From CALESS01 sp041741455 (GTDB lineage Bacteria; Chloroflexota; Anaerolineae; Anaerolineales; Anaerolineaceae): a DNA stretch of 64,000 bases. The translations under genes were made by a program, and so were the position numbers. Positions 55,244-63,697 of the stretch are shown here, one piece after another. The DNA is taken from positions 21,624-85,623 of the forward strand of contig JBGSJZ010000059.1 in NCBI GenBank assembly GCA_041741455.1, written 5' to 3'. The notes beneath the pieces were generated by a model. The model made no database searches, was not told the DNA's origin, and worked only from the letters and a program-made list of their open reading frames with translations. Position 1 is the stretch's first letter, and each line of letters begins with the position of its first letter.

Positions 55244-56104
55244 ATGGGATGGAATCTGCATGGATTAATCGCTGGTGCCGGGGACCTGGTTGAAATGGTC
55301 GGTCTGCGCCACAAGCATTTCATTATCACCCTGAAAGAGGGGGGTGAGTTTCAGTCTCACCGGGGCGTGGTCAAACACGATGATATCATCGGACGGCCGT
55401 GGGGAAGCCAGGTTTTCAGTCATAACGGGAGTCCGTTTTTCATTCTCCAACCCTCTTTAAGTGATTTGTTGCGCTCTTTGCCGCGCAATACCCAGATTCT
55501 GTACTCCAAGGATATTGGTTTCATCTTGGTTTATATGGGCATTGGTCCGGGATTGCACGTGTTGGAAGCTGGAACCGGATCAGGTGCACTGACCAGCGCT
55601 ATTGCTTTTGCTGTAGGACCTCAGGGGAAAGTCACCACCTATGAAGCCCGGGAGGAATTTCAAAACCTGGCGAGGAAGAATCTGGAACGCTTGGGACTGG
55701 CCGAGCGGGTGGATTTCAAGTTGCGCAGGGTAGAAGATGGGTTTGATGAGACAGGGATCGATGCGTTGTTTCTTGATTTACCAAATCCTTATGATTACAT
55801 GAAGCAAGTCCGGGCTGCCCTGAAGCCGGGCGGATTCTTTGGCAGCATTTTACCGACCACAAACCAGGTAAGCAAATTGGTCTATGCCATGCACCAGGCT
55901 GATTTTGCCTTCATTGATGTGATGGAAATTTTGCTGCGTTTTTATAAATCAGAACCGGAGCGGTTTCGACCGGCAGATCGAATGGTCGCGCACACAGGCT
56001 ACCTGGTGTTTGGCCGACCGATATTGGTGGACCATGCCCGCGAGGAAGGCAGTGAGTTGCTGGCAGAAATCAGCACAAACGCCGGGCATGAAGGAGAGGA
56101 GTAG
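55244..56104 (+). CDS. trmI: tRNA (adenine-N1)-methyltransferase TrmI
   Basis: A 286-residue SAM-dependent enzyme methylating A58 in the tRNA T-loop. VLEAGTGSGALTSAIA is the SAM site; LDLPNPYDYM is the catalytic block. The N-terminal beta domain with GVVKHDDIIG is typical. A GAGGAG site precedes ATG. It precedes the zinc-ribbon gene by 2 nt. Confidence 0.93.
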   Translation: MGWNLHGLIAGAGDLVEMVGLRHKHFIITLKEGGEFQSHRGVVKHDDIIGRPWGSQVFSHNGSPFFILQPSLSDLLRSLPRNTQILYSKDIGFILVYMGIGPGLHVLEAGTGSGALTSAIAFAVGPQGKVTTYEAREEFQNLARKNLERLGLAERVDFKLRRVEDGFDETGIDALFLDLPNPYDYMKQVRAALKPGGFFGSILPTTNQVSKLVYAMHQADFAFIDVMEILLRFYKSEPERFRPADRMVAHTGYLVFGRPILVDHAREEGSELLAEISTNAGHEGEE

Positions 56105-56106
56105 TT

Positions 56107-56697
56107 ATGCTGAGGAGAAGAAAACCAGGTGGAGGTGGCGGTCGTGGTTTGTTTGGCCGTAAGGCACCCGACCGACCAGCCAGGTCTATTTCCCCCATGT
56201 TGTTACAAGCGCACCGGCTTTTTTCCTGGCGGCAATATTTGCCAGCAGCAGATCTTTATGAAAGGCTGGCAGAAGGCGCTTTGACGCGCGAACCAGCGCG
56301 GGCACCTCACTTATTTCTACAATCTGGTAGGGCTAGAATCGCTGGCGGGCAAATTGAGCATGGAATGGGACAAATCCGTCGTGGGCTGGAAATGCTGCTT
56401 ACCCAACAGCGCTACACTGAACTTCAGCGGGTCGCCTGGCGGGTGGAACAGGGTTTGGCGAATAATGGGTTGGAGCAACAGGCAGAACAGATCCGGAACT
56501 GGCTGGCCGGATTGGAACCCACCGAAACGGTCATTGATTGGCGAACTGCACCGACTGTTGCACCTGCCAGAATCCGCCTGCCACTTTCCTGTTCATCCTG
56601 TGGAGGCGTGGTGGATCCAACCGAAGTAGAATGGGTGGATACAATTACGGCTGAATGTAGTTATTGCGGCAGCCTGTTGCGGGGTGAGGAGGTCTAA
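56107..56697 (+). CDS. Helical-repeat protein with C-terminal zinc ribbon
   Basis: A 196-residue protein. A Gly/Arg-rich start (RRRKPGGGGGRGLFGRK) is followed by TPR-like helices (LQAHRLFSWRQYLPAADLYE; LFLQSGRARIAGG) and a ribbon with CSSCGG and CSYCGS near 162-190. I do not recognise a function. It sits between trmI and the CoA pyrophosphatase gene with 2-nt gaps, so it is a true operon member. Confidence 0.65.
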   Translation: MLRRRKPGGGGGRGLFGRKAPDRPARSISPMLLQAHRLFSWRQYLPAADLYERLAEGALTREPARAPHLFLQSGRARIAGGQIEHGMGQIRRGLEMLLTQQRYTELQRVAWRVEQGLANNGLEQQAEQIRNWLAGLEPTETVIDWRTAPTVAPARIRLPLSCSSCGGVVDPTEVEWVDTITAECSYCGSLLRGEEV

Positions 56698-56699
56698 GC

Positions 56700-57308
56700 A
56701 TGGCTTCATCCTGCCTGGAGAGCGTGGAAGACTTTCCGAATCACATTCGTCAATGCCTTTTGGATCGATCGATCAAAGGGAGCCCTGCTTTGCAACAAGG
56801 TTATCGGCGGGCGGCCGTCCTGATGCCACTTATGAAGACAGAGGACGAATGGCAGGTGTTATTTACCAGACGCTCGAACTCGGTACAAGACCATAAAGGC
56901 CAGGTTTCTTTTCCCGGTGGGGCTTCAGAAGAGATGGATTTGGGACCGGCGGAGACGGCCTGCCGTGAATTACAGGAAGAAATCGGTATTTCTCAACAGG
57001 AAGTGATGGTTTTGGGGCAGATGGAAGACATGCCAACGATTACATCCTTTCTGGTAACCCCGGTGGTAGGCGTGATTCCATGGCCAGTTAATTTGTCACC
57101 AAACCTGAACGAAGTAGAGCGAGTATTTTCCATTCCTTTATGCTGGCTGGCGGACCTCAATCATTGGGAGGAAAGGTTGTATCGTTTGCCGGATGGATCC
57201 GAGCACCGGGTGATTTTCTTCAATGATTATGATGGGGAGTTGCTATGGGGAGTGACAGCCAGGATTGTCATCAATTTTTTAAAACAGGTTGGACTCCCGC
57301 GAAAATAG
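56700..57308 (+). CDS. Nudix CoA pyrophosphatase
   Basis: A 202-residue hydrolase. The NudL/UPF0035 signature VQDHKGQVSFPGGASE precedes the Nudix box (GGASEEMDLGPAETACRELQ then EEIGI). It should cleave coenzyme A to phosphopantetheine and ADP. GAGGAGG at the end of the previous gene serves its ATG. Ends in a hairpin shared with the L25 gene. Confidence 0.9.
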   Translation: MASSCLESVEDFPNHIRQCLLDRSIKGSPALQQGYRRAAVLMPLMKTEDEWQVLFTRRSNSVQDHKGQVSFPGGASEEMDLGPAETACRELQEEIGISQQEVMVLGQMEDMPTITSFLVTPVVGVIPWPVNLSPNLNEVERVFSIPLCWLADLNHWEERLYRLPDGSEHRVIFFNDYDGELLWGVTARIVINFLKQVGLPRK

Positions 57309-57359
57309 CTACCCAAATATTTTTTATCGCCCAACGATATATTGGGATATAAATAAGGT

Positions 57360-57395
57360 ACAAAAAATGACGGCACAATGGCCGTCATTTTTTGT
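57360..57395. terminator. Bidirectional terminator between CoA pyrophosphatase and L25 genes
   Basis: A 15-bp perfect stem ACAAAAAATGACGGC / GCCGTCATTTTTTGT with a 6-nt loop; T tracts on both strands. A second small hairpin CCCAA / TTGGG lies at 57330-57346. Confidence 0.9.
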
Positions 57396-57420
57396 GTATG
57401 GATCAAAGAAATCAGCCGAA

Positions 57421-58053
57421 CTAGGCTTCTTCTTCTTCCTTCTTGCTTTTTTCGATCACTTCGGGCTCAGCTTCACTGCCTTCTGTGCCTTCAACTTCTT
57501 CAAGGGTACCCTTGACAATCACAAGCAAATCTTCGGGATTTTCCAGAACTTCAATATTTTGATCCAGGTTCAGATCACTAACGTGGAGGGAATCGCCAAT
57601 CTTGGTAAGGCTGGAAATATCCAAATTGATTTTTTCTGGCAGGTATTGGGGGAGGGATTCGATTTCAATAGACTCCAGGCCAACCACTACGACTCCGTTG
57701 AAATCTTTCACAGCTGGAGAAACACCGTGCAAGACTACGCTCACTTTGGCACGGATCTTCTCGGTCAAAGACACAACCAGGAAATCAATGTGCATGAAGG
57801 TGCCGCGGATGAAATCGCGTTGTTTTTCTCGAATGAGAGCCGCATGTTCAATGCCATCCAGCTCAATATAGACAATGGATGTGCTGGTCACACCAGCCAG
57901 AGAAAGGCTGGTGGTATGCAGATTGAGAACGATGGGAGTGGCAGAAAAATTGTGCCCGTAGATAACCGCAGGTAACTGGCCTGCGCGGCGTAATTGGCCG
58001 ACCTGTTTGCCGGTTACTGAACGCCGAGTTGCGTGAAGAACTACTTTTTCCAT
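57421..58053 (-). CDS. rplY: Ribosomal protein bL25 (Ctc-like)
   Basis: A 210-residue form of L25 with the C-terminal TL5-type domain, binding 5S rRNA. LRRAGQLPAVIYGH at residues about 21-34 and HIDFLVVSLTEKI are typical; the last 25 residues are Glu/Lys-rich. AAGGAA precedes the ATG. It is alone on the transcript. Confidence 0.93.
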   Translation of the reverse strand: MEKVVLHATRRSVTGKQVGQLRRAGQLPAVIYGHNFSATPIVLNLHTTSLSLAGVTSTSIVYIELDGIEHAALIREKQRDFIRGTFMHIDFLVVSLTEKIRAKVSVVLHGVSPAVKDFNGVVVVGLESIEIESLPQYLPEKINLDISSLTKIGDSLHVSDLNLDQNIEVLENPEDLLVIVKGTLEEVEGTEGSEAEPEVIEKSKKEEEEA

Positions 58054-58361
58054 TTAAATTCCTTCGAGCGCCTCTCACCCTGATTCAGGTTACCTTCGCC
58101 CTTATATTGTATTCGGCTTCCGCCGTGGTTCGGCATGTTATCGCATGCGACTGCTTATTTTATCCGCAGATGGAAGACTGGTCAAGGTATCCGTTAAATT
58201 TTGAGGGATCGATTCAGCAAACAAAAAGAGTTTGTCTTATTGATGGTGGGTTTTCAAGTTTGTCTCCATATGTGATTGTAGCTTGGCCGAATTTCACCAA
58301 TGTCCAGGAGTAAAAAGCACTTAACCGTTTTTGGAACAGACACAACAGTAAAAATTGCTTA
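58054..58361. other. Gene-free stretch before the SOS-type gene
   Basis: About 308 bp with no convincing coding sequence or RNA. It carries the rplY leader at its left end and is AT-rich at its right end. Confidence 0.5.
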
Positions 58362-58390
58362 TTGACAAAAGAAATTATGTTCTATATAAT
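58362..58390 (+). promoter_or_regulatory. Perfect consensus sigma-70 promoter
   Basis: TTGACA at 58362-58367 and TATAAT at 58385-58390 with a 17-bp spacer, all at consensus. Predicted transcription start near 58397. Confidence 0.93.
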
Positions 58391-58403
58391 AGAACAAACG
58401 TTC
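58378..58403. promoter_or_regulatory. Overlapping operators, LexA/SOS-box-like
   Basis: GAACAAACGTTC at 58392-58403 fits GAAC-N4-GTTC, the core of the Bacillus-type SOS box. It covers the predicted start site. A second perfect palindrome, TGTTCTATATAATAGAACA (58378-58396), shares the central GAAC and covers the -10. Binding of either would block transcription. Confidence 0.65.
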
Positions 58404-58426
58404 AATTCTATAGAAGGAGATTCAAG

Positions 58427-59134
58427 ATGAATACAACAGCAACGGTCCGACCGTTTGGTTTTTTTCGAGAATTGACGCATAAGCCAGGTATGCTATTTGG
58501 ACTTCTGATCATCCTGGCATTGGTGTTCTTTGAAATGTTCAACTATTCCACGACAGACTATGCCCTCAAAGATTTACTGGGTGAGCTTGAATTCTTGGGG
58601 ATGCCCTGGGCAACGATCCTGGCGATTGCTTTTTGTGGTATCGACTTTGCCGGAATTGCCCGGCTGTTTACCCCGGAAGAGGAGACCACTGAGCCTAAAG
58701 AAGTTTGGTACTTACTGGGAGCCTGGTTGTTGGCTGCGACTATGAATGCCATTTTAACCTGGTGGGGGGTATCAATGGCAATCATGAACCATACGGTGAA
58801 AAGTACCAGTGTGGTGGATGTTAGCATGCTGACGAAGGTGGTGCCGATCTTTGTGGCTTTGATGGTCTGGGTGATTCGCATCCTGATCATTGGAACGCTC
58901 AGTGTGGCTGGAGAGCGTATCTTCAGTTCTGGCTCCAGGGGAGAGCAAAGTATCAAGAGGAGTCTAAGCCCGGTGCAACCTTCCCCCTCAAGGCCAGCCT
59001 ATACTCGCCCGGTGAACCAAACTCGATCGGAAAATCGGCGAGAAATCCAACCAGAACCAACTTATCACAGCCTTTCTGCAAGTGGTAGAAATACTCCTCC
59101 CAGGCCGGGGGGGATCCGTGATCCAAGAAGGTAA
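58427..59134 (+). CDS. Membrane protein of unknown function under SOS-like control
   Basis: A 235-residue protein. Membrane helices lie at about residues 22-38, 58-75, 97-116 and 140-165; LFTPEEETTEPKEVW forms a charged loop. The last 70 residues are Ser/Pro/Arg-rich, probably disordered and cytoplasmic. I do not recognise a family. AAGGAGA stands before the ATG at 58427. The operator arrangement suggests the gene is silent until DNA damage. Confidence 0.75.
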   Translation: MNTTATVRPFGFFRELTHKPGMLFGLLIILALVFFEMFNYSTTDYALKDLLGELEFLGMPWATILAIAFCGIDFAGIARLFTPEEETTEPKEVWYLLGAWLLAATMNAILTWWGVSMAIMNHTVKSTSVVDVSMLTKVVPIFVALMVWVIRILIIGTLSVAGERIFSSGSRGEQSIKRSLSPVQPSPSRPAYTRPVNQTRSENRREIQPEPTYHSLSASGRNTPPRPGGIRDPRR

Positions 59135-59222
59135 TTTCAACAACAATATTGGCCTAGAACCAATGAACTTTGCGGTCGGACAAGAAGGCGATCCTGGTTG
59201 TTGACCAGTGATGAAAACGAAT

Positions 59223-59259
59223 AAAAAAACTGCCCAGTTATGAACCGGGCAGTTTTTTT
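59223..59259. terminator. Bidirectional terminator between the membrane gene and the sdh genes
   Basis: Stem AAAAAAACTGCCC / GGGCAGTTTTTTT (13 bp) with an 11-nt loop; serves both converging transcripts. Confidence 0.92.
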
Positions 59260-59263
59260 AAAA

Positions 59264-59635
59264 TCAGGCATTGCCTTTTAGAACCATAATAATAATCAGC
59301 CAGATGCCATAGACAATAGCAACCCCACCCAGGGCGAAAAGGATAATATCGATCCAGCGCATTCTGGCAGCGGACGGGTTCAAATCGAGCAGGATGCTGC
59401 GTAATCCCAGCAGGGCATGGCCAACAACAAAAACCAGGAAGAAGCCCTCCATAATCGGGATAATCGGGTTCTGATAATAAGCAAGGACATCTGCATAACT
59501 CAGCAGACCACCGGGGGCCACCAGGTGATTGACAATGAAGTGGATGCCCATCAGAACCACAATAAATAGACCGGCAAAGACTTTGACCAGCCAGATCCAG
59601 GTGTTTTCAGTAAGTTTGGATTGGTATGTATTCAT
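59264..59635 (-). CDS. sdhD: Complex II-like membrane anchor subunit (SdhD-like)
   Basis: A 123-residue protein with three membrane helices. His residues in MGIHFIVNH and VVGHALLGLRSI are candidates for heme b binding. The size and topology match the second anchor subunit of succinate dehydrogenase or fumarate reductase. It is the last gene of the glpK-glpA-sdhBCD operon, starting 9 nt after sdhC. Confidence 0.82.
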   Translation of the reverse strand: MNTYQSKLTENTWIWLVKVFAGLFIVVLMGIHFIVNHLVAPGGLLSYADVLAYYQNPIIPIMEGFFLVFVVGHALLGLRSILLDLNPSAARMRWIDIILFALGGVAIVYGIWLIIIMVLKGNA

Positions 59636-59644
59636 AATCTTTTC

Positions 59645-60031
59645 CTATTCTCCAAAGAACATACGCCAGCCAAAGTAAGCGCTGCCGATGAGCGCAATAG
59701 CAAAGAAAATCACGAACAATGTTTTTTGTTTACGCACCCCCAGCCCGAAAGAATTCAATGCAATCCGGATTCCATTCAATCCATGAATCAGGCCGGCCGC
59801 GATCACCAAAAGCTCACCAAATTTCACTACGGGAGTTTTTGCCAGGGCGATAAAGCCATCATAGGCTTCTGGTCCCTGGGCCAATTTTCCAAGCATGAAA
59901 AGATGCAAAACAAGATACAGACTGAGCCCAAGCGCGGTAATGCGATTTAAGATAAATGCCCAGGTGCCAACCTGGCGGCCGCGGGGATCAAACCAGCGCC
60001 AAAAGTTGCGAGGTTGAGGTGAATTGATCAA
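59645..60031 (-). CDS. sdhC: Complex II-like cytochrome b subunit (SdhC-like)
   Basis: A 128-residue protein with three helices. NRITALGLSLYLVLHLFMLG is the recognised SdhC segment with a heme-ligand His, and LIHGLNGIRIAL is the following His block. It should receive electrons from the FeS subunit and pass them to quinone. Its ATG overlaps the sdhB stop (ATGA). Confidence 0.88.
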   Translation of the reverse strand: MINSPQPRNFWRWFDPRGRQVGTWAFILNRITALGLSLYLVLHLFMLGKLAQGPEAYDGFIALAKTPVVKFGELLVIAAGLIHGLNGIRIALNSFGLGVRKQKTLFVIFFAIALIGSAYFGWRMFFGE

Positions 60032-60780
60032 GGTCGGGCCTCTTTCTTACGGGGTGAAAAGATTTTCTTAATCCGACGCGCCACAGTTGCTTTGCGCATA
60101 TCCATGATTCTCCAGGCCGGGTCGACATTCGAAGGGCAGACGGCCGTACATTCAAAGGCACTATGGCAGCGCCAGATTCCATCCTGGCAATCTACCATGT
60201 CGATTAACGCTGGATCTTTGGTTTGACGAAAAACATGTTGAGCGGCGGCCATTACTGCTGGTCCCTGGTATTCGTCGGATGTGAGAGCTGCCGGGCAGGC
60301 ACTGATACACAATCCACATTCGATACAATCGACCAGACGGTTATAAGCTGGTTCAGATTGGGATTTCTCCGACTTCTCATAACCTAGCTTTGCCTCATCC
60401 AGCAATGCCACCTGGGAAAAACCGGTAACTTCCAAGCGTTGGAAGAAAGGTGCAACATCCACCACCAGGTCTGATTGCACGGGGAAATTGCGCAAGGGTT
60501 CGACCCGGATAACACCGTTGTCGTGGGTTACCGAGCGGATGGTGGTGATACAGGTTAGCTTTTCCACACCATTGATGCGCATACCGCAGGCTCCGCAGGT
60601 GGAGTGGTGGCAAGCATGGCGGAAGGTGAGGCTGCGGTCGTGAAAGGCCCAGATGCGCTCGATTCCATCCAGAACATATTCGTCCGGATCAACTTCCAAT
60701 TTAAAGGTCTGAAAGTGTGGTTTTTGGCCAGTTCTCTGGCGAGAGATTTCAAATGTAACGTTCCAACGTGTTTTGCTCAT
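60028..60780 (-). CDS. sdhB: Complex II-type iron-sulfur subunit (SdhB/FrdB)
   Basis: A 250-residue protein with three iron-sulfur clusters: [2Fe-2S] in CHHSTCGACGMRINGVEKLTC-type spacing near 60-81, [4Fe-4S] in CIECGLCISACP and [3Fe-4S]-type in CHSAFECTAVCPSNVDP. It carries electrons from a flavoprotein to the anchor subunits. GAGGAGA precedes the ATG at 60780. The gene immediately upstream is glpA-like, 10 nt away; no sdhA is adjacent. Confidence 0.93.
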   Translation of the reverse strand: MSKTRWNVTFEISRQRTGQKPHFQTFKLEVDPDEYVLDGIERIWAFHDRSLTFRHACHHSTCGACGMRINGVEKLTCITTIRSVTHDNGVIRVEPLRNFPVQSDLVVDVAPFFQRLEVTGFSQVALLDEAKLGYEKSEKSQSEPAYNRLVDCIECGLCISACPAALTSDEYQGPAVMAAAQHVFRQTKDPALIDMVDCQDGIWRCHSAFECTAVCPSNVDPAWRIMDMRKATVARRIKKIFSPRKKEARP

Positions 60781-60790
60781 GCAAATCTCC

Positions 60791-61960
60791 TCAAGACCTG
60801 TAATATTCCCGGTACGAGACCAAAGGAACCTGGCGTGTCTGACAGGGGGCAGAAACCCCCAATTTCTCACAGGCCAGGTCGGCCGTTTTCTCAGCCATCG
60901 CCCGGCAGGTGGTGGCTTTGCCACCGGTGATGGTGATCAAACCGTCCAGGTTATCCATAACCTTATGATCGTAGCACTTGAAGGTGCGGGAAAGGCTACG
61001 GCCGGCGGTGGTTGAGCCAATCAGTGGCCGGGCAGACATATAAATACCCCGCATTTTGGTGTCCTTAACCCCAGGAACCAGGAATACAGCCTGGCGAAAC
61101 ATTTCCTCGACCTGGTCATCCAGAACGGGGATGTAATCAGGATCTTCCACTTCGTAGGATGTGGTGCCGATCACAACCATGCGCCGTTGTGGGATGAGAA
61201 TATCGCCATCGCCTGCTGGGGCTAGGCGGTTGACTACCCGTTCGATCAGGCGCTGATCGTAGGCTACCATGATGCCTGGCGTCGGAACCACCGGGACGCT
61301 TTGGCCATATTTGCCAATGGCTTTGCCCGCCCAGGCACCGGTTGCATTAATTACCAGGTCAGCCTGAAGGTCAAATTCCTTACCGGCATGGCGATCCAGG
61401 ACCCGGACGCCTTCTACCTTCCCCTGGCCATTGACGAGTAAAGTTAGGACTTCATGAAATGCAAAGAATTTAGCGCCGTTTTGTTTCGCGGTGGCTGCAA
61501 ACGCCATGGCGAGCCGCAAGGGGTCAAAGCTGCCATCCGGAACTGTATACGCCAGCAGCACGTTTTTATTAATACCTGGTTCCAATTTAAGCGCTTGAGC
61601 CGGCGTCAATCGTTCGATTGGAATGTGACAGGCATTGGCTCCAGCTTCAAACTTTGGCGCAAATGCCAGATCATCCTCTGTCAAGGCGATGAACAAACCA
61701 CCATTGAACTCGATGAATTGATGGCTGATCTGCCGCAGTAAGATATTTTCATCAATACATTCGATAGCGGCTTCCTGGTCAGTGACACAATAACGACCGC
61801 CAGAGTGTAACAGGCCATGGGTCCGGCCGGATGTTCCACTGGCAATCTCACCCCTTTCAACGACGGTAACCTCGCAGCCCCGCAAGGCCAGGTCATGCGA
61901 GGTGGCGCAGCCAGTAAAACCTGCGCCGATGATAAGAACATGCGGTTTGTCAGCTTTCAT
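60791..61960 (-). CDS. glpA: FAD-dependent glycerol-3-phosphate dehydrogenase, short GlpA-like
   Basis: A 389-residue FAD protein. HVLIIGAGFTGCATSHDLAL is the dinucleotide motif, GRTHGLLHSGGRY and ITGGKATTCRAMAE are G3P dehydrogenase blocks. E. coli GlpA is about 540 residues and GlpD about 500; both C-terminal extensions are absent, so this is the catalytic core only. It oxidises glycerol 3-phosphate to dihydroxyacetone phosphate. Two bases separate it from glpK and 10 from sdhB. L-2-hydroxyglutarate oxidase-like enzymes are an alternative, less likely given glpK. Confidence 0.87.
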   Translation of the reverse strand: MKADKPHVLIIGAGFTGCATSHDLALRGCEVTVVERGEIASGTSGRTHGLLHSGGRYCVTDQEAAIECIDENILLRQISHQFIEFNGGLFIALTEDDLAFAPKFEAGANACHIPIERLTPAQALKLEPGINKNVLLAYTVPDGSFDPLRLAMAFAATAKQNGAKFFAFHEVLTLLVNGQGKVEGVRVLDRHAGKEFDLQADLVINATGAWAGKAIGKYGQSVPVVPTPGIMVAYDQRLIERVVNRLAPAGDGDILIPQRRMVVIGTTSYEVEDPDYIPVLDDQVEEMFRQAVFLVPGVKDTKMRGIYMSARPLIGSTTAGRSLSRTFKCYDHKVMDNLDGLITITGGKATTCRAMAEKTADLACEKLGVSAPCQTRQVPLVSYREYYRS

Positions 61961-61962
61961 AG

Positions 61963-63459
61963 TTATTCAATCCAATCAAATGTTCGGATGACGGCTTTTT
62001 TCCAGCCGGAGTACAAACCTCGCCGAGTATCTTCGGACATCTGGGGCTGCCATTCCTTAGATCTACCCCAGTTGGCACGTAATTGATCAAAATCTTTCCA
62101 GTATCCCACTGCCAAGCCTGCTGCATAGGCTGCGCCGAGGGAAGTGGTTTCAGAAATAATGGGCCTCACCACTGGAACTCCCAAAAGATCTGCCTGGAAC
62201 TGCATCAGGAGTTCATTCACTACCATTCCGCCATCTACTTTGAGGGAAGATAACTTCACCCGCGAGTCTATTTCCATGGCATCCAATACTTCTCGCACCT
62301 GGTAGGCAGTTGATTCCAGGACGGCCCGGGCAAAGTGGCCGCGGTTGATGAAGCGGGTGAGGCCAACCACCACGCCACGCGCATCCGAGCGCCAATAAGG
62401 GGCAAACAGACCAGAAAAGGCTGGTACGATATACATGCCACCGTTATCTTCAACCGTGCGGGCTAGTGGTTCAATATCGGAAGAATTGTCAATCATCTTA
62501 AGGTTGTCACGCAGCCATTGAACCAGTGCCCCGGTTATGGCAATTGAACCTTCCAGACAATAAACTGCGGGTTGGTTGCCAATTTGGTAACCAAGAGTGG
62601 TTAATAGTCCACTGGCGCTGGCAACCGGCTGATTACCGGTATTGAGTAACATAAAGCAGCCTGTGCCATAGGTATTTTTGGCTTCACCCGGATTGTAACA
62701 GGCCTGTCCAAAAAGGGCTGCCTGTTGGTCGCCAAGATCACCGGCCACTGGAACACCTTCTAGCTCATCCTTTGCGTAGCCGTAAACAGTTGAGGAAGGT
62801 AGAATTCTTGGCAGCAGCGTGCGGGGAATACCCATGGTCTGTAGAATTTCATCATCCCAGTCCAGGGTTGCCAGGTTCATCAATAAGGTACGGGAAGCAT
62901 TGGTTACATCGGTGATATGAACCCCGCCCCGAATACCACCGGTTAAGTTCCAGATGAGCCAGGTATCTATGTTGCCGAAGATGGCATCTCCATTCGCCAC
63001 AGCTTCCTTAACGCCGGGGATGTTTTCCAGCATCCAATGAATTTTGGGACCGGAGAAATAGGTTGCCAGGGGTAGGCCAGTTTGTGGACGAAACCGATCC
63101 TGTCCACCCTGTTGCGCCAATTCTGAACAAAATTGGTCAGTGCGGGTATCCTGCCAGACAATGGCATTTCCATAGGGTTGGCCGGTGGTGCGGTTCCAGA
63201 TCAAGGTGGTTTCGCGTTGGTTGGTGATGCCAACTGCTGACAGATCGGATGCCGTTAGATCGGATTTACGAAGCGCGTTAGCGACCACTTCCTGGGTGCG
63301 TTGCCAGATTTCCAGTGCGTCATGTTCTACCCATCCCGGGCGAGGGTAAATTTGGCGGTGTTCTTTTTGATCCAAAGCGACCACATTGCCGGCTGGATCG
63401 AAAACCATGCAGCGGGTGCTGGTTGTCCCCTGATCGATGGAAGCCACGAAACGAGCCAT
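61963..63459 (-). CDS. glpK: Glycerol kinase
   Basis: A 498-residue FGGY-type kinase. SIDQGTTSTRCMVFD, TNQRETTLIWNR, GDLGDQQAALFGQ, TYGTGCFMLLNTG and KVDGGMVVNELLMQ are characteristic. It makes glycerol 3-phosphate, the substrate of the next gene. GGAGGG precedes the ATG. No glycerol facilitator gene is nearby. Confidence 0.97.
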   Translation of the reverse strand: MARFVASIDQGTTSTRCMVFDPAGNVVALDQKEHRQIYPRPGWVEHDALEIWQRTQEVVANALRKSDLTASDLSAVGITNQRETTLIWNRTTGQPYGNAIVWQDTRTDQFCSELAQQGGQDRFRPQTGLPLATYFSGPKIHWMLENIPGVKEAVANGDAIFGNIDTWLIWNLTGGIRGGVHITDVTNASRTLLMNLATLDWDDEILQTMGIPRTLLPRILPSSTVYGYAKDELEGVPVAGDLGDQQAALFGQACYNPGEAKNTYGTGCFMLLNTGNQPVASASGLLTTLGYQIGNQPAVYCLEGSIAITGALVQWLRDNLKMIDNSSDIEPLARTVEDNGGMYIVPAFSGLFAPYWRSDARGVVVGLTRFINRGHFARAVLESTAYQVREVLDAMEIDSRVKLSSLKVDGGMVVNELLMQFQADLLGVPVVRPIISETTSLGAAYAAGLAVGYWKDFDQLRANWGRSKEWQPQMSEDTRRGLYSGWKKAVIRTFDWIE

Positions 63460-63477
63460 TTATCCCTCCGAGTAAAT

Positions 63478-63498
63478 ACAATATACATTGTGATTATA
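63478..63498 (-). promoter_or_regulatory. Putative glpK promoter -10 and small operator
   Basis: On the minus strand TATAAT occurs at 63493-63498; the -35 is poor. Just downstream lies ACAAT-N4-ATTGT (63478-63491), a dyad that could bind a regulator. Confidence 0.4.
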
Positions 63499-63594
63499 TA
63501 CGCAAATGAAATTTGGTAGTTAAAAAAGGATTGTTAATCAGAAGAAAACATGGAATAACCAGAAAATACAGTCAATCAATCCACCTCATTGTCA

Positions 63595-63640
63595 TTAAAA
63601 ACACCAGACACCGGGGTGAGGGGGGCACCTCGATGTCTGG
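63595..63640 (-). terminator. Terminator downstream of the SpoU gene
   Basis: A 15-bp stem with one mismatch and one GU pair, CCAGACACCGGGGTG / CACCTCGATGTCTGG (63604-63640), followed on the minus strand by TGTTTTTA. Confidence 0.7.
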
Positions 63641-63697
63641 ATAAATATATTTTACCTGATCTCACAGAAAAATCAAGTGGATTTGAGGATTAAATAA

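Noticed and set aside
57289..57975. Plus-strand frame of 228 codons opposite rplY
   Set aside because: It is antisense to the clear L25 gene and crosses its terminator; no family features.
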